Shown here: positions 12,601 to 25,620 of the stretch, one piece after another
How the letters are laid out: each line of letters opens with the position of its first letter
Position numbering within the stretch: the first letter of the stretch is position 1
Source: Vespula vulgaris
Lineage: Eukaryota; Arthropoda; Insecta; Hymenoptera; Vespidae
Assembly: GCF_905475345.1 (NCBI RefSeq)
Contig: NC_066586.1
Coordinates: 5,244,400-5,308,399 of the forward strand
Direction of reading: 5' to 3'
DNA length: 64,000 nt
The notes under the pieces: generated by a model
Database searches by the model: none
The model's input: the letters and a program-made list of their open reading frames with translations, nothing else
What the model was told of the DNA's origin: nothing
Position numbers and translations under genes: made by a program

Positions 12601-15042
12601 TTATTGAGTATTAACTTTTTTTACTGTCAATTCAAAAAATACGATAGGGTAGAAACTTAATCAACCATCTTATTCGATAAAATATACTACTTGATTACGG
12701 TTGTTTAAATGAGATATTTGCATAATACATGTATGATATAACTTGAGTTATCATATTTCTATTTTTAAATGTCAAGTACAAAAATGTTTTATCGTAATGC
12801 TCTTCGTCGCTTTGGACTTCCATGCATCGGCAAAAAGAACGAAACGGCAACAAGTGTAATACCTATGGACCTTCCTGCAATTTCTGGCTACGTACCAAGC
12901 TAACTATAGCTGCAACATGCACAAAACTGACTACTATAGCCACAGAATGCGTACGTAGAACCGCTTGGCGTTCCAGTCGCGGAACAAATTCAGAACCCTC
13001 GAATAAGTATGTTAGAATACATTTTCGCGTATTCTTCGCGATAGCTCATCGAGATCTTTTATTTTCTGTTACTTACATCATCGATTTAAAATACGATAAT
13101 CAAATTTTACTTTGGGAAACTCCAATTTTTCTGAAATATTTTCTTTCGATTTTTTAATCGATAACCAATATCGTTAAATGCGTTATCCTAAAATAGAGGA
13201 AAATTGATTGATCTTTACCAATTATTTCGATTTTCAATAGATGATCAACGATCGATCGACCAACGCAAAAGGAAGATGTATAATCCAAAGGAAGTAATAG
13301 AATAGATGAGAACAATTAATGTGACAATGAAGGAACGAGGTCGAGTTCGTTGACTTCGTGAAGACGCAGCAGAACGGTGATAGAGGATGGATAATAAAAG
13401 TAGAAGAAAAACGAAAGAGCAAAGAAGAAAAGACGAGAAAAAGAGAAAAAGAGAGCGAGGACTAACGTTCGCTTCGAAGCGTGACCATACGAACAACCGT
13501 GTGCTGGGGAGCAACGTTGGAGAACGTTCTTTGAAAAATGTTAAATCCTTTAAAAAAGAAAAAAAAAGAATGAAAGAAAGAAAGAAAAAACAAACAAAAA
13601 TAAGAATAAAATTCCAACGAACAATACGAAAGTTAGTTCGTTTTGAATTTGAGGAGATAATGCATGTAATTAACTAATAACAATTTCAAGATAACAATCA
13701 AACAATGATGGAATTCGAAATACACGGAGCAAACCGGAAAGTAACGAAGACATACACACGTAGGCGTGTTCATTCTCGAGTGTGGGTAGACACCATCTTT
13801 CAATATAGGTGTATGTATACGCATAAACATGCGCGCATCACAGGCGTAGGAGTAAGCGCAAGCTTCACACGCGTAGGATCCTCGAAAGGGCCTTGACCGT
13901 TTCCAAATGCCTCCAGGAGCGGAGCTACCACTACCTGCCCAGACTAAGAGCTATATCGTGACGTTAATATCGAGTCTTTTCTTGGCAAGACGTGATTAAT
14001 GTTGATTTTCATCGGCCAGCGACTAGGCCATGGCCAAGAAGTGATCTCTGTTTTTTACGAGTTAGCGAGACCCACGAGTACGAGCAAGAAAGATCGTACT
14101 ACGAGGAAACATTTTAAATTTAAGAGTGACCGGAAGACCCTGACCTCATTTCGTATATTATTATTATCGTTATCGTTCTTATTATTATTACACATCTTAT
14201 CCGAATCATCCGAAACGATACCTACTCTCTCCAATCGAACATGTTACAATAGAATTATATAAATAGATAAAAAAGAAGATAAAAAATCTCCTAGCACGGC
14301 AAGTACAGCTAAATTTAGAAATAAAGATACGAGGCTCCCTCCTCTCTCCCCAGTTGAGTCTCGAAGATAATAGTTAAAAATAACATCGAAAGTCAACGCT
14401 TACAATACGTCACATTCCAGGTACGCATATGTGAAGGTATTATACAAATCACACTATCTGCACAATCGTTCCTTCCACAACCCTGAAATCAAAGAAGCAT
14501 CGACCGTACCTCCGCTCTCCTTACTTTTAATTAGATCTATCTTGCTCTGGGAATCCTTCCAACTGAGGGTTCCCGCGAGTCCTGTAGGAGAAAAAATACT
14601 TCCCACGAACCTGCCTCCTCGAACTCGGCCGATTACATTCTGATAATCTTCTGTTAATTTCTAACAATCAACGAAGAGAGATGCACGCGATTATCTTGTC
14701 AACGATGCAGTCGTAGAAGATCCGTGTTCGATTAATAAAATCAGGATAGGATCCGATCACAAGCAATGGCCATGGAGATTCCAATGCCGAGATACATACA
14801 TTTCCTTCGTAATATTTAAAGTATATAGGAAAACACAGCAATGTTTAAAAAAAAAAAGTAATGAATCGTTTGTTAAAATTATACAATATTATTCGTACGA
14901 GGAAAAAATTGTAATTAAAATAGCAAAGATCGTCTTTTGTACAAGGAAAATCAAGGAAAACCGACCGATCTGTCTCGTCTTTGATGTTATTAAAGTTCTA
15001 TCTTTCCTCTGGGTCCCCACTCTACCTCTCTTTCCCTCTCTT

Positions 15043-15089
<47 letters not shown>

Positions 15090-17141
15090 ATATGTCTATC
15101 TGTCTATCTATCTATCTCCTCATATCACCCGTCTCTCTATGATTATTCCAAGTTAACTATGCACTAGTCAATGTTACATAATCAAAATAAATTACGAACG
15201 ACGAATGACATCACGTCCCGCGTTATAAGTGTGAGGTCATCAGGTGCTGACTGGATCGAGAGTACAGGTTTTTACGGCCATCTTGTTTGGCCTCGCTCGT
15301 CGAGGGTGACGGCATAACCGTATATGCGTTCTCACTCTTACTACACGCATACATAGGTAGTTCGAGGTTGACAGAAAAAGTCGATTGCCGACGTCACGGT
15401 TTTCAACGTCGATAAAAAAGACTTATTTTGTGATCTTCCATTCTCAATCTAACAAAATTCTTCGAGATAACATCCCATTTCGCGAGATGCTGCCAGCTCG
15501 GTTCACCTTCTTTTTTCTTTTCTTTCATACTCGCATCGTAAATTTACAAAGTCATGCTTTATTAATGGATAGACACGATCACTATCGAAACTGCGCGATC
15601 ATTCGGTGAATTTACAAGAAAAATAAAAGAGAATTTTAAATGCGTCTCTGTTTTTCTAAATCCCAAGATATAATACTTGAACTATTTTTATCTCTCTCAT
15701 CTCTTTCTCTTTCTTTCTTACTCTTTCTTCCCCTCCCCTTCCCCTCTTCCCCTCTCTGAATTTTCAACATATATTGAAATTAAAGAACGCAGGAAGGTTA
15801 AATAGTTTTGAATCTGAGCCAAGTATCGTTTCGTCGATGAAAAGCATGGAAAAAGAAGGGAGCTATCGTAGACACAATCACTGATCGATAATCAATAGAT
15901 CGACATTGTATTTCGTGCTATCTAATGAAAGTACATCCATTCAATGTTTCCTTCTTCTTTCATTGAGCCATTCATAGATGTGGATGATACAATAATGAAT
16001 GACACGGTTGAATTACTTATGATCGCCAGTTAAAAATCGACCGGATGTTGTACCGCATCATCCTCAAGATCGTTTATTTTCATTAAGAGAATAGATACGT
16101 GAATACATCGGTGACAATATCTTTTTCCATTGCTTCTGGTCTTCTCCTTTAATTTTAACAAAAAAAAATTGTAATATCGATAATAGCTTTTTGATCGATT
16201 TTCTTATTGAATTTAAAAGTTCAAGGTAACTAAGAAAATTAGAACGCAAGTTGATAAATTATATATTCGATTGTCCTCTAGCGTTTTAATTTTCAGAAAT
16301 GATCGCATGCAGCAAGCAGCTAGCCGTGATTCACACTTATAATATGGCAGAATATTGTATACTTAGGGTCTCGCCTGACTTCGTCGCCAAAATTCATCGA
16401 GAATTAAACATTTTACGAACGTAGCACGGTACATGCCAAAAATTTTCGAACGATATCGCGAAACTTTACCTCGTCTTTGACTACCGAAGTGGTATAGTTA
16501 ATGTATCGCAATGCTTCGAGACTTTAACAAACGGTGTTTAAGATGCCAGTGTCAAATGGTTGAACTTTGAACCACTTGCATCGGTATATCACGTTCCAAG
16601 TCAATGTCTAATTGTATCGTCCAAGATGAAAACTGTTACATCCTACTTTAGAAACGCTTTATTGCAACGATCAAATAAGATACAAATCTGCTATTATCAT
16701 CGATCAGTAAACGGAGAATATTCAAGGTTAAGCTAGAACAACAGGACGTCCATGTCAATGGGAATAAAAATTCAATCTAATCCATTTACGCGTTTTTCCT
16801 TAAAAAAGATATAAAAATCTATTATTCTTCTGAAATGTAATTTAATGAAAAAGGAAATAGAATCGTCGATCGATGATATAAAAAAATACAATAATTCGTT
16901 CTCCTCGAAATGTCCTTTTAAATTGAGTTTGAATTGTTAATGAATTGTGAAACTAGGATATTCTTCGCTTTTCGATAGATCGCAATCGCTATTGACACGT
17001 CCTTTCTATTGAGACTTAATTAAATGTACGAGTAAGAGATGCTGGAGGAAACAAGAGTAGTAGAGTTACGTCTATTACCGAGGGGGCCGATGAAGAGCAG
17101 AGTTGAAAGGGTCGAGGTCGCGATTGTCACGAATGCAAGCA

Positions 17142-17203
<62 letters not shown>

Positions 17204-17637
17204 AGAAAGCGAAAAAGAAAAGAGCAGGGAACACGACTTTTCAGAATTTATTTATAATAGTCTCCCTGGTATTACATAGTAGCTTTCACGACTTTCTCAT
17301 GACACTGCTCGCATTTCAATTTTTATTTTTCCCCATAGACCACAAAACGCAGTAGCTCCACAACACCTGGCAATCCGCATTTTTGTGCCATTCTATATTC
17401 TCGTCTATTTTTTAGTATTATTATTTTTAGCATTATTATTTTTAGTTATTATTCTCGTCTACTTTCGACTATTTCGAATAATTGGTTAATAAATAATCTC
17501 TGATCAAATATTTTATTAAGAGAGAGAGAGAGAGAGAGAGAGAAGGTATTTTCGTTCGTTGCAAGAAGTTATCTCATTAAAATGTTATGTAATTTTTCTA
17601 GAATCCAAAGAACGAAATTAAGATCAAGCTTCATCAA

Positions 17638-17710
<73 letters not shown>

Positions 17711-20171
17711 ACACACACAGAAGAAAATGATTAAGCAATACCTCAGTCCTTATTCATTCGTCTCGTGTAGGAATTCATCTTTCAAGAAAAACAGAGAAAG
17801 CCATCGTTATACATATTTTATGAATTTCCAGGAATGTAACTAGGTTAGTGACAGAACTAAATTCATGCTTATCATCGAGCATGCGCGTACTCGTACTATC
17901 GTATAAGAAGAAATCCACTAAGAAACTAAATAACAAATTTATAAAAACGTTGATCTTGCTGAGTTGGAGTTAATTAAGCAAAGCGACATAAGTACAATTT
18001 TCATATTTCATATTCTGCGTATGTTTTTTTCTCATATATCATACATGAGACATCTAATTAACATAATATCTTAATAATTAACATAATCGCATGTCTGTAA
18101 CACTCATATTAAAGATACGACCTTTAAGGTGTAACCATGTATAACGAAAATGACAGTTTCCAATCCATTATCATGTAGTTGCTATGCGTGAAAGAAATGT
18201 CGCATTCACGCAAATTACTAACTGGAATTAAATGTAAGGATCACGCTAATGGAATGATATCTTTGTATATAGGAAATAATACTGTGAATGACAAAGAAGA
18301 AACATGACAAAAAAAAATTCGAACAAATAGAAAGTGAGCATCTTAAAAAGTGTCATTATCGACGTTCAATTTACATTATTTTCTTCTTACTCGTGCATAA
18401 TTAAAAACAAAAAAGTACTTTCAAAGACTATATAACGATTAATTTTCTTTATCGTCTTTTACGTGAGGATACTTTCGAGAAAAATTTACATAGATAAATT
18501 CTTATTTAGTTAAATAAATATTAAAGCGAACAATCGAAAGTATATTAAAAGTAGATATTTGCGAAGGACGTTAAAATAAATAAGAGGAGAAGGTAAAAAT
18601 TGCGGAAACAGAGCAGAACAGATCAAGGTAGGGCACGACTTTATATACATAGGTAGGTAAAGTAATAGGTACGTGCACATGTACCTACATACATACATAG
18701 CTATATGTAGGACAAGCAAGATGGAGTCTCAAGCTTCGGGTCGATACGAACGCGGCAGCGCTATTGCAGCTAACCGCCCCCTCGTTCCTCCACAGACATC
18801 ACTCCGTTTCTCGTTTTACCATCTTTCTTAGCTTCCTTTTTAGATTCGCAACCCCATTCCTTTTCGGTGTCGATTCGTGACAACTTACTCGCTATCCAAA
18901 CGGGTAAAGATTTGCATTCGATGCGACAACAGGTAATTTCGTTATTTAAATTAAGATCGTTTTTAACGTCTCGACTCTTCTTATTGATACAATAAACAAT
19001 CGTATAACGTTCCCTTTTTTGTTTTTAATTCGAAGATATCACGACTTCTTCATATGCAGATATTCTTTTATCCAATAAATTAATTCTTCGGATATGTTCA
19101 TATATTCAAGAATTTTGTCAGAAATATTCATTACTCATCTTTGAGCATACGATTGCGTCAGGCGAGCACAGTTAAATCAAAAGGTCAGAGAATCGTACGC
19201 ACGTATTAAATATCACGAACCTATCCTTAATTTATCCGCGTGTGTCTTAAAAAAAAGCTTTCGATAAAATAATATTATCGATGCTACCGACATAATTGCG
19301 CATATACGAAAACATTTTTTGAACGACACAGCCTTTTGCTTGGAGCAGATAGATTCATCCTTCAAATCTCTTTTTCTCTCTTTATCGTTAAATATATATA
19401 TATGAGCTGACAAGTATAATATTTTGACGATAATTACATGAGATTTTAATTCGCTTTAATTGTATATACATATATATATAATGAAATTACCGAAGAGTCC
19501 TTTCGATAAGATAAAAAAAGAAGATAAAGAAGAAAAAAAGATATCGATTCTACATACGATTTAAGATAAGTGAATTCGAAGAAAAAGATCTCTCATGTTA
19601 GTGCAACGTACATAAGAATAAAAGTACGTGAAGCTCTGGAATGTAGGGGCCATTTCGAAGGACCAATTTAATCCTCGACGTAGAGTAGTCCTCTGTGTTC
19701 GCCTAAATTAAACGACATTGGGGTGCTATGAACCTCGGTTTAGCTGTTAAAGACTCAAGAAGGGGAGTCGCCAGTCGGGTTAGCAGGTCGAAAGGACTGT
19801 AACGGGCAAAGAGAGGAGAGATATTGACAATGCTAAAGGGGGTCGATCCCTCATGTCGGTTATACGTTCGCGAGCGTAAGTCTACATATCGGGATGCATA
19901 TGTATAAAGAGAAGTACGCGGATGCATTGTAAAGCTGAAATATCGGTTTCCGTTGTTCGAATGATGCCGATGATTGATTGAAAATTATGCAAATAAAAAG
20001 GAAAAATCAATCGTTACGTCACAAAGCTGCAATAATGACACAAAAATGTCATTCAAAATATATATGTAGATATATATTATTGTACTAATATATCATCGAC
20101 TTTTTTCCTTTCCTTTCGTTTTTTTATATATTTGTATTATATATGAAAACAAGAAAACATTTTTCTATATC

Positions 20172-20207
<36 letters not shown>

Positions 20208-20551
20208 GATATAGAATATGTAAGAAAGAAAAAAATACAAAAAAGAACGAAAAGAAATCGGTATAAGACCGTCATGCATTATCACGATACTATCTCCAAA
20301 TTCACAAGGTCGCAAGACTATGAGATAATAATAAAGCTATATCTCGATTCATCCTAGTTACGCTCGATGAACAGGGTCAGCCGTACACAAAGCTTTTAAC
20401 GGCAGCAGCGTTTTATCGGACTTTATTGAAGTGGGTCAATCACATTTCCTATATCGTCGACCGTGCGTAAGTATCTATCAAAAGCAGCTCTCCAAATTTC
20501 ACGTAAAAGTTACGAAGATCATTCTTGTTAATCGATCGATATAAATATTCT

Positions 20552-20594
<43 letters not shown>

Positions 20595-23500
20595 ACGTTT
20601 TCAATACCATGAAAATGGAAAATAGTGTTATTTTATTTATGATCGAATAAGAATTTTATGAGATTCGTTACTGAAGCGAAATTTTCTGAAAAGAAAGAGA
20701 GTTCTTTTTGACAATTACTTCGAAGAAGAAAGTTCACTCGTTAACGACGAAAAGCTCGGTAGAGTTCATCGTGTATAGTCTTCGGTTGTGTGCTTTTCCG
20801 CTTTACCGATGGTGCCATTACCGAACGAACGCGTGCAATCGTAGTATACATTTATTTTCAGTCTCCACTTTTACGTCGACACGAAAGGGGATGGTTATCT
20901 ATATCCACATAGATACAAACATACATACATACATACATACATACATACATACATACATACATACACACATACAGACATACAGACATACATACATTCATAA
21001 ATACATCATATAAATATATATACGTACATTCATAGATATATACGTATACATATAAGTATATGTGAAATGCGATGTAACGTGTGCGCGTGCGTGCTCTTCT
21101 CTCTTCTCTTTCTCTCTGACACACTCTCTCTCTCTCTTTCTTTCTCTCTCTCTCTCTCGTTCTCACATGCGATTTCACAACCCAGTTCCGTCCGGTTGAA
21201 AATGAACGAATAGAAAATAGGAGCCAAGCCGATATCTGGTGGTCCTGCGTGCGCGTAAAGCGTGCAACCAGCGCGACTCCTTCGTCCGATTGTTACCGAA
21301 CAAATTTCTATGAGTAAACTTCCGGACGCAAGAGCGTTCACATTTACAACATAATTGTAAAATCTGCCGGAAGATAGTAAATCTAAAACGAGATCCTCTC
21401 TTTCTCTTTCTTTCATTACTCGCTTAAAGATAATTTCAAAGATAATAATACGTTTGAATATAAAATTTGAATTGGAATTCGATGAAATGCCAAAATAATA
21501 TCCCTTTCGTTTCAATTCGCTTTGATTTCCCATGGAAGTTCTCCGTGAGAATTTCAGAATGAATCTCTAAGAGAAAGAAAAAAACATTTCAGAGGTATCT
21601 CATCGTGAATATAATAAGGCAGCTGTTACGAAGCACAACGTCTGATTAAGAACGGCGGCACGTAACACGCGAGTCAGCAGCACTTATCATCAAGAGTGTA
21701 CTTTCATCGCCTTCTATGAACTGACGTGTCACACGGTGGGCAGTACATAATCACGACCTAAACACGAATTAGGACGAAATTGTGTTAATTCTCCTTCTTC
21801 TGAATGTCACGAAAATTGATGATCATTCTTCTGCCTTTCCGTTCTTCTCTTTCGATTTGGGGTCACCTATATTCGTCATCTCCGTTACTTGGAAGGTCTT
21901 TAATGTTCTTTATTATTTTTATTTAAGGCCCTGTACGATTTCAATTGTCACAGTGATATCATATCCGCGGCATACGCTTAAAACTCGGTTCTGGGGATCG
22001 ATCGACGTAGTACCTATCTTATCCTTGAAAAGAATATCCAACTCTTTCGAGAGTTTATTGTAATGACGTTATTATTATAAACGAGAAGGTCGTGTCTACA
22101 AAAATGTCGTGTCTACGTTGCTATTTATTTCACAAGATAATACTTTACTTTATTTATGGCCTCGAGAACGTTTAAAGGGTGAACAATAAGGATAGTCGAA
22201 AGGGGGAACGACCGGTACAAGCGGCCCTTCAGGCATTTCTTGCCACTACACAATATGCCAACGAAACATATGGGTTAAATGACTCTTGAAAGCTCACGGA
22301 TTTTATTTTCTTCTATACCATAGGGCTTAAGAAAAGAAAGCTAACTCAAGCATAAAACAATTTTAAATAGGGTCTGGTCTAATCCCCGATATAAGAAACC
22401 ATTGAGCTAACGGTTATTCGTTTAAGCAGTAAATTTTATTTTCTTTATAACTAAGATATTATTTTAATCACGTTTCTAATTTTATTTGTACATAATAAAT
22501 CAATGCAAATTTTCCTAGAAGAAAATTTAGTATAAGTCACCTTATGTGAGAATAATATTGTCCGTTTGATAGATTAATTAAACAGATTAATTCTCGTGAT
22601 CTGAAAACTCGTGGTAGATTTACGTGGAAATACGATTGGATCCGTGATGTAATCATTCGTGAGTCTATAATAAGACGTAAACACAGAGTAGATAAACGAT
22701 GCCACATATGATACATAATAACAAATTGCAACAGCGATACGAGTAAATAAAGCCCTTTGCGTATAATACTTCGAACGTATGGACAATTTGTTTATTTCTC
22801 TGAAAAATTTAATAATGTGTCTCGCCTTCAAACAGAAATTCCAGTCGTCAGATATTTTACGAATTTAGGTCAAGCACTTTTGATTGCTGGCGTTTCGATT
22901 TTCAGTTACAGTAATCAATGAAACTTATAATTAATCGTCCAAATCGAAATAAACATGCGTGTGTTCCGTGCTTACTATTATAGTAATAGTCTGCAGCCCA
23001 CGGTAACCGTGACCTTTTGCGAAGCAACAACAGTCCATTTGTCTTAATGGTCGCTTTACATGCCACTGCGCAAAGTAACGATCTACGGTACGTAAGAGAA
23101 GACAAAAAAAAATGATCGGACGTTTCTCTCGTCTGGATTCGTACTCGAAAATAAAGAAAGGAAAGAAAAAACGTTTCTCCTCTGAAACTAACGTCACTAC
23201 GTTGCATCTTATGTATAATCTCGTCCTCGAGTAAACAAATTATTCAGAGACAATAATATAAGAAGTTCTCTGCCTCGCATATATTAAAAAAAAAAAAAAC
23301 AAGAAATGAAGATTTACTTACAAAATGAAAAAGTGAAAATATAATAATAAATGGCATCGTAGAAACAACTATATAAATTCTTTCTCTCTAACGTGTTTCG
23401 ATTTTTAAAGTTTATACACTACAAATAAATAATTATTTGTGCATCTTCTTACCTGTTTTCCAGCACGCGGCAATGTTTCAACGTTAGTACCACCGACGAC

Positions 23501-23668
23501 CGGCGCCTTCTCCGTTCCGCCATTTTGGTGAACGACGTTCGTGTTTGCATTAATGTTGACATTGACATTCGCATTGATGTTAGCGTTAACATTATTCACA
23601 TTGTCAGTCGCGTTAACGTTCGTATTCCCACCGGCGCCACCGCCACCCTTTCCCTCCTCCCCCGTCAT
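3214..23668 (-). CDS. Ank2: Ankyrin (Ank2-type), membrane-binding domain with 24 ankyrin repeats; 3' end of gene lies outside window
   Basis: Ankyrins link membrane proteins (ion exchangers, channels, adhesion molecules) to the spectrin skeleton. Minus-strand coding exons, 5' to 3': 23668-23453, 8352-8251, 8069-7937, 7539-7376, 7215-7060, 6247-6119, 6028-5831, 5742-5446, 5371-5174, 5102-4956, 4836-4687, 4586-4446, 4362-4207, 4147-4049, 3674-3477, 3397-3214. Phases join without a break. Exons 2-15 total 2268 nt (756 codons) and the next exon adds about one more repeat, giving 24 repeats of 33 residues, as in canonical ankyrins. TPLHxAA, GADVN and similar repeat signatures recur throughout; the domain opens with SFLRAARAG. 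After the last repeat the acidic tail SDSEDEGG, a hallmark of true ankyrins, precedes a phase-1 donor at 3213. ZU5, UPA and death-domain exons are absent and must lie left of position 1. One intron (4363-4445) has a GC donor. Ank2 rather than Ank1 is a judgement from overall resemblance. Confidence 0.93.
4363..4445 (-). other. GC-AG intron in the ankyrin gene
   Basis: The exon reading ARKNQ ends CAG at 4446 and is followed by GCAAGT, the standard consensus for the rare GC-AG class of U2 introns. The acceptor is AG at 4364-4363, and the next exon begins ATGGATATT (MDIATTLLEYG), restoring the conserved ankyrin repeat exactly. The nearby GT in GTAAAC would add four bases and break the frame. Confidence 0.8.
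6640..6675. repeat. (AT)n microsatellite in ankyrin intron
   Basis: An uninterrupted AT dinucleotide run inside the 812-bp intron between ankyrin exons 7060-7215 and 6119-6247. The rest of that intron is plain AT-rich sequence. Confidence 0.95.
15022..15119. repeat. (CT)n followed by (TATC)n compound microsatellite
   Basis: TTTCCCTCTC units run into about 34 bp of CT dinucleotides, then TATC/TGTC tetranucleotides. Confidence 0.95.
17141..17217. repeat. (GA)n tract
   Basis: About 45 bp of perfect GA with imperfect GAAA flanks. It is the first of three GA tracts within 600 bp. Confidence 0.95.
17521..17543. repeat. (AG)n tract
   Basis: A 23-bp perfect AG run, second of the local series. Confidence 0.95.
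17641..17720. repeat. (AG)n-(AC)n compound microsatellite
   Basis: About 60 bp of AG followed directly by about 14 bp of AC. Confidence 0.95.
20176..20203. repeat. (AT)n microsatellite
   Basis: A perfect AT dinucleotide run in the ankyrin first intron. Confidence 0.9.
20553..20590. repeat. (AT)n microsatellite
   Basis: A perfect AT run flanked by ATTCTAG on the left and GAATAC on the right, so the whole block is near-palindromic. Confidence 0.95.
20918..20994. repeat. (CATA)n tetranucleotide tract
   Basis: At least twelve ACAT units, then degenerate CACA/CAGA variants. It makes spurious HTYI-repeat ORFs on the plus strand and VCMY-repeat ORFs on the minus strand. Confidence 0.95.
21096..21160. 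repeat. (CT)n pyrimidine tract
   Basis: An interrupted CTCT/TTTC run in the ankyrin first intron. Confidence 0.9.
23453..23668 (-). CDS. Ank2: First coding exon of the ankyrin gene
   Basis: This exon has 72 codons. The ATG at 23668 is the first in frame; an in-frame TAG lies a few codons upstream, so no longer start is possible without splicing. The exon ends GGAAAACAG followed by GTAAGA (23452 downward), phase 0. It joins in frame to the exon at 8352 that begins SDPSTSFLRAARAG. The encoded N-terminus is Gly-rich, then an Asn/Val/Ala-rich low-complexity run of degenerate NVNAN-type units, then a segment ending GKQ. This resembles the variable, disordered N-terminal tails of ankyrins. Assignment to this gene rests on phase and on the absence of another suitable exon; ankyrin genes commonly use several alternative first exons, so this may be one of several. 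Confidence 0.72.
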
Positions 23669-24220
23669 CTCTTCGAGCTCGCCCACGAGCTATCTCTTCT
23701 GTTCTTCCTTCCTCCTTCTTTCCTATTGTCCTTCTCTCTCGCACACCGTCGTCTTCGTCTTCTACCTCGTCCCTCTCGTTACTCCCTTTTCGTATCGCGA
23801 AAAATGAATTTCTTCCGTCTCTCTCCACTATTCAAAATCTGGGTATTTTCTACGAAGTAAGGTATACACTATAAACGATGAGAAAATTGCCTGAGAGTCT
23901 TCACATTTTTTGGAAGGACCCTCCGGCCTCTTTTCTCTACCTCAGCATCTCTCTGATCCAAATACGCGTAGATTCGTGCGGACGAAAGAAAATAAATATT
24001 CGATTTTCGTTGTTCCTCGTTTAAGTCCAAAGAAATGTGTTGACGTCATTCGTTCTTGTCACAAGGACGACGAAATCGAGGAAAGAACGTAAACTATTTT
24101 ATCGAGGAAACACCGTCATTTTCCAAATCTCATATATAGCTACGTGCGCTTGCAACGGCGGAAATGGGAACTACTCCATGTTATCTTTTCGCAAGGCGCT
24201 CGTACGAACGAACTAACGTA

Positions 24221-24275
24221 GAAACGAACGGACGAACGAACGAACGAACGAACGTACGAACGTACGATCGATCGA
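24221..24275. repeat. (CGAA)n tetranucleotide tract
   Basis: ACGAACGAACG repeats with CGTACGAACG variants. Confidence 0.9.
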
Positions 24276-24756
24276 AGGAGACGAGTGAGTCTTCCCGATC
24301 GTAGATTTTCAAGGAACTATATAAGGCGTGTATATCTTTAAGAAAGAGAGCTCCCGTCCAAATTACTTTCGTTGTTCTTCCGGGGGCTCTATTTTTAGGC
24401 AGCCAGATACGCGATACGGTCGACATAACGGTATACGATCAAGTGCTGCAGCCGGAGAACGTTCACGAGTCACTAGCATAGTACATTCTCTATATTTCGC
24501 GGTCGATACTTACACATTCATAAAATAATAATAATAGCAATAACAACACAACAACGGGAACTAAACTTCGATTTACATTTCCGTTGTTTTTCAAAGGACT
24601 TCTTATCCGTCATCGTTTCTATACATGGAAATAAATCTAACATATATACGTTCGTACGAATGAGAAACATTCAAAACGAATCTCACGCGAAAATGCTTCC
24701 TATTTCTCTCTTTTCTATCGCTTCGAAGCGAAGTAAAAAAGAAAAAAAGAAAAGAA

Positions 24757-24796
24757 ATAGAGAAAGAGAAAGAGAAAGAGAGAGAGAGAGAGAGAA
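24757..24796. repeat. (GA)n tract upstream of ankyrin
   Basis: GAAA units resolve into a perfect GA run about 1.1 kb upstream of the ankyrin start codon, seen from the minus strand. Confidence 0.95.
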
Positions 24797-24990
24797 AAGA
24801 AAGAATGAGCGAGTTTGTCACGAGCTAAGGGGAACCGTTCGGTGCGTGTGCCCGTGCAGTCAGCAGCGGTAGAAGCACGGAAAATCGATTCGAGCGTGTC
24901 CGTTCGAATACTGCGCGCCTCTTCAGAGCACACACGACGTAGCTGAAAATGAGACCGATAAAATCGCTTGATATATACAAAACGATCATA

Positions 24991-24992
<2 letters not shown>

Positions 24993-25028
<36 letters not shown>
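24993..25028. repeat. (CT)n tract
   Basis: A 36-bp perfect CT run; the reverse strand is GAGA. Confidence 0.95.
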
Positions 25029-25031
<3 letters not shown>

Positions 25032-25556
25032 CTTCAAATATCGTACAAAAAAACTTTCTTATAGATTTTCCTTCAATTTCGTGTATCTTATTTTCCCCTA
25101 TCTAAAATAGTATGACTCAACGAGTAAAAGAAACCTTGTATATAATCGTTGAGAAAGAATATCCTGTTTACTAGATAATAACAAACTAGGGAAAAAGATC
25201 CTTCCTCTAATGTTACCGAGGGTGACGAACGACCTAACGTGCTTCTTCCGATCAAAGAGGTCCTAGTATGACGTGGCACGTGGAATTCGCACGTCCGTGG
25301 ACACCGAACCACCCGATGTTAGAGGACGGAAGGGTAGTAGGATTTTTTAAAGAGACGGCAATTAGTGCGCGCTCACGCCGTAAACCGTTCGCCTTTGATG
25401 CTACGCCCTGGAGCGATGGACCGACGACGGCTTCACTCTCGCATTTGCTCGACCCTCCCGCTACTATGGCCCCCCTACCCTTCCTCCTACCCCCTCTTCT
25501 CTTTCTCTTCCCTCAACAGAACACGATATATAAAGAGAACAAGGCGCACCCCTTTC

Positions 25557-25620
25557 CCGTCTTTCTCTCTCTTTCTCTCTCTTTCTCTCGCTCGCTCTCT
25601 CGCTCGCTCTCTCGCTCTCT
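25557..25620. repeat. CTTT/CTCG pyrimidine-rich repeat
   Basis: CTTTCTCT units followed by CTCGCTCG/CTCTCGCT units. It generates spurious Ser/Leu and Arg/Glu ORFs. Confidence 0.9.

Larger units (their letters stand above)
8353..23452. other. First large intron of the ankyrin gene (about 15.1 kb)
   Basis: No exon could be supported on either strand; open frames of 60-130 codons are low-complexity or chance. Distinguishable parts are AT-rich DNA at 8.4-11.7 kb; a CpG-rich patch at about 11.76-12.0 kb; purine-rich DNA at 13.38-13.67 kb; CpG-rich DNA at 13.74-13.97 kb; pyrimidine and TATC repeats near 15.0-15.1 kb; GA tracts at 17.1-17.7 kb; CpG-rich patches at about 18.72-18.90 and 19.64-19.96 kb; and (AT)n, CATA and CT repeats at 20.2-21.2 kb. 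The CpG-rich patches could be alternative promoters or first exons, as expected for long ankyrin introns, but no transcript signal proves it. Confidence 0.6.

Noticed and set aside
20918..20994. Regular short repeat that might be taken for a CRISPR-like array
   Set aside because: It is a contiguous 4-bp tandem repeat without unique spacers, in a eukaryotic intron.
20708..21178. ORFs of about 100 codons on both strands near 20.7-21.2 kb
   Set aside because: They are readings of the (CATA)n and (CT)n tracts (HTYI and VCMY repeats), with no independent coding signal.
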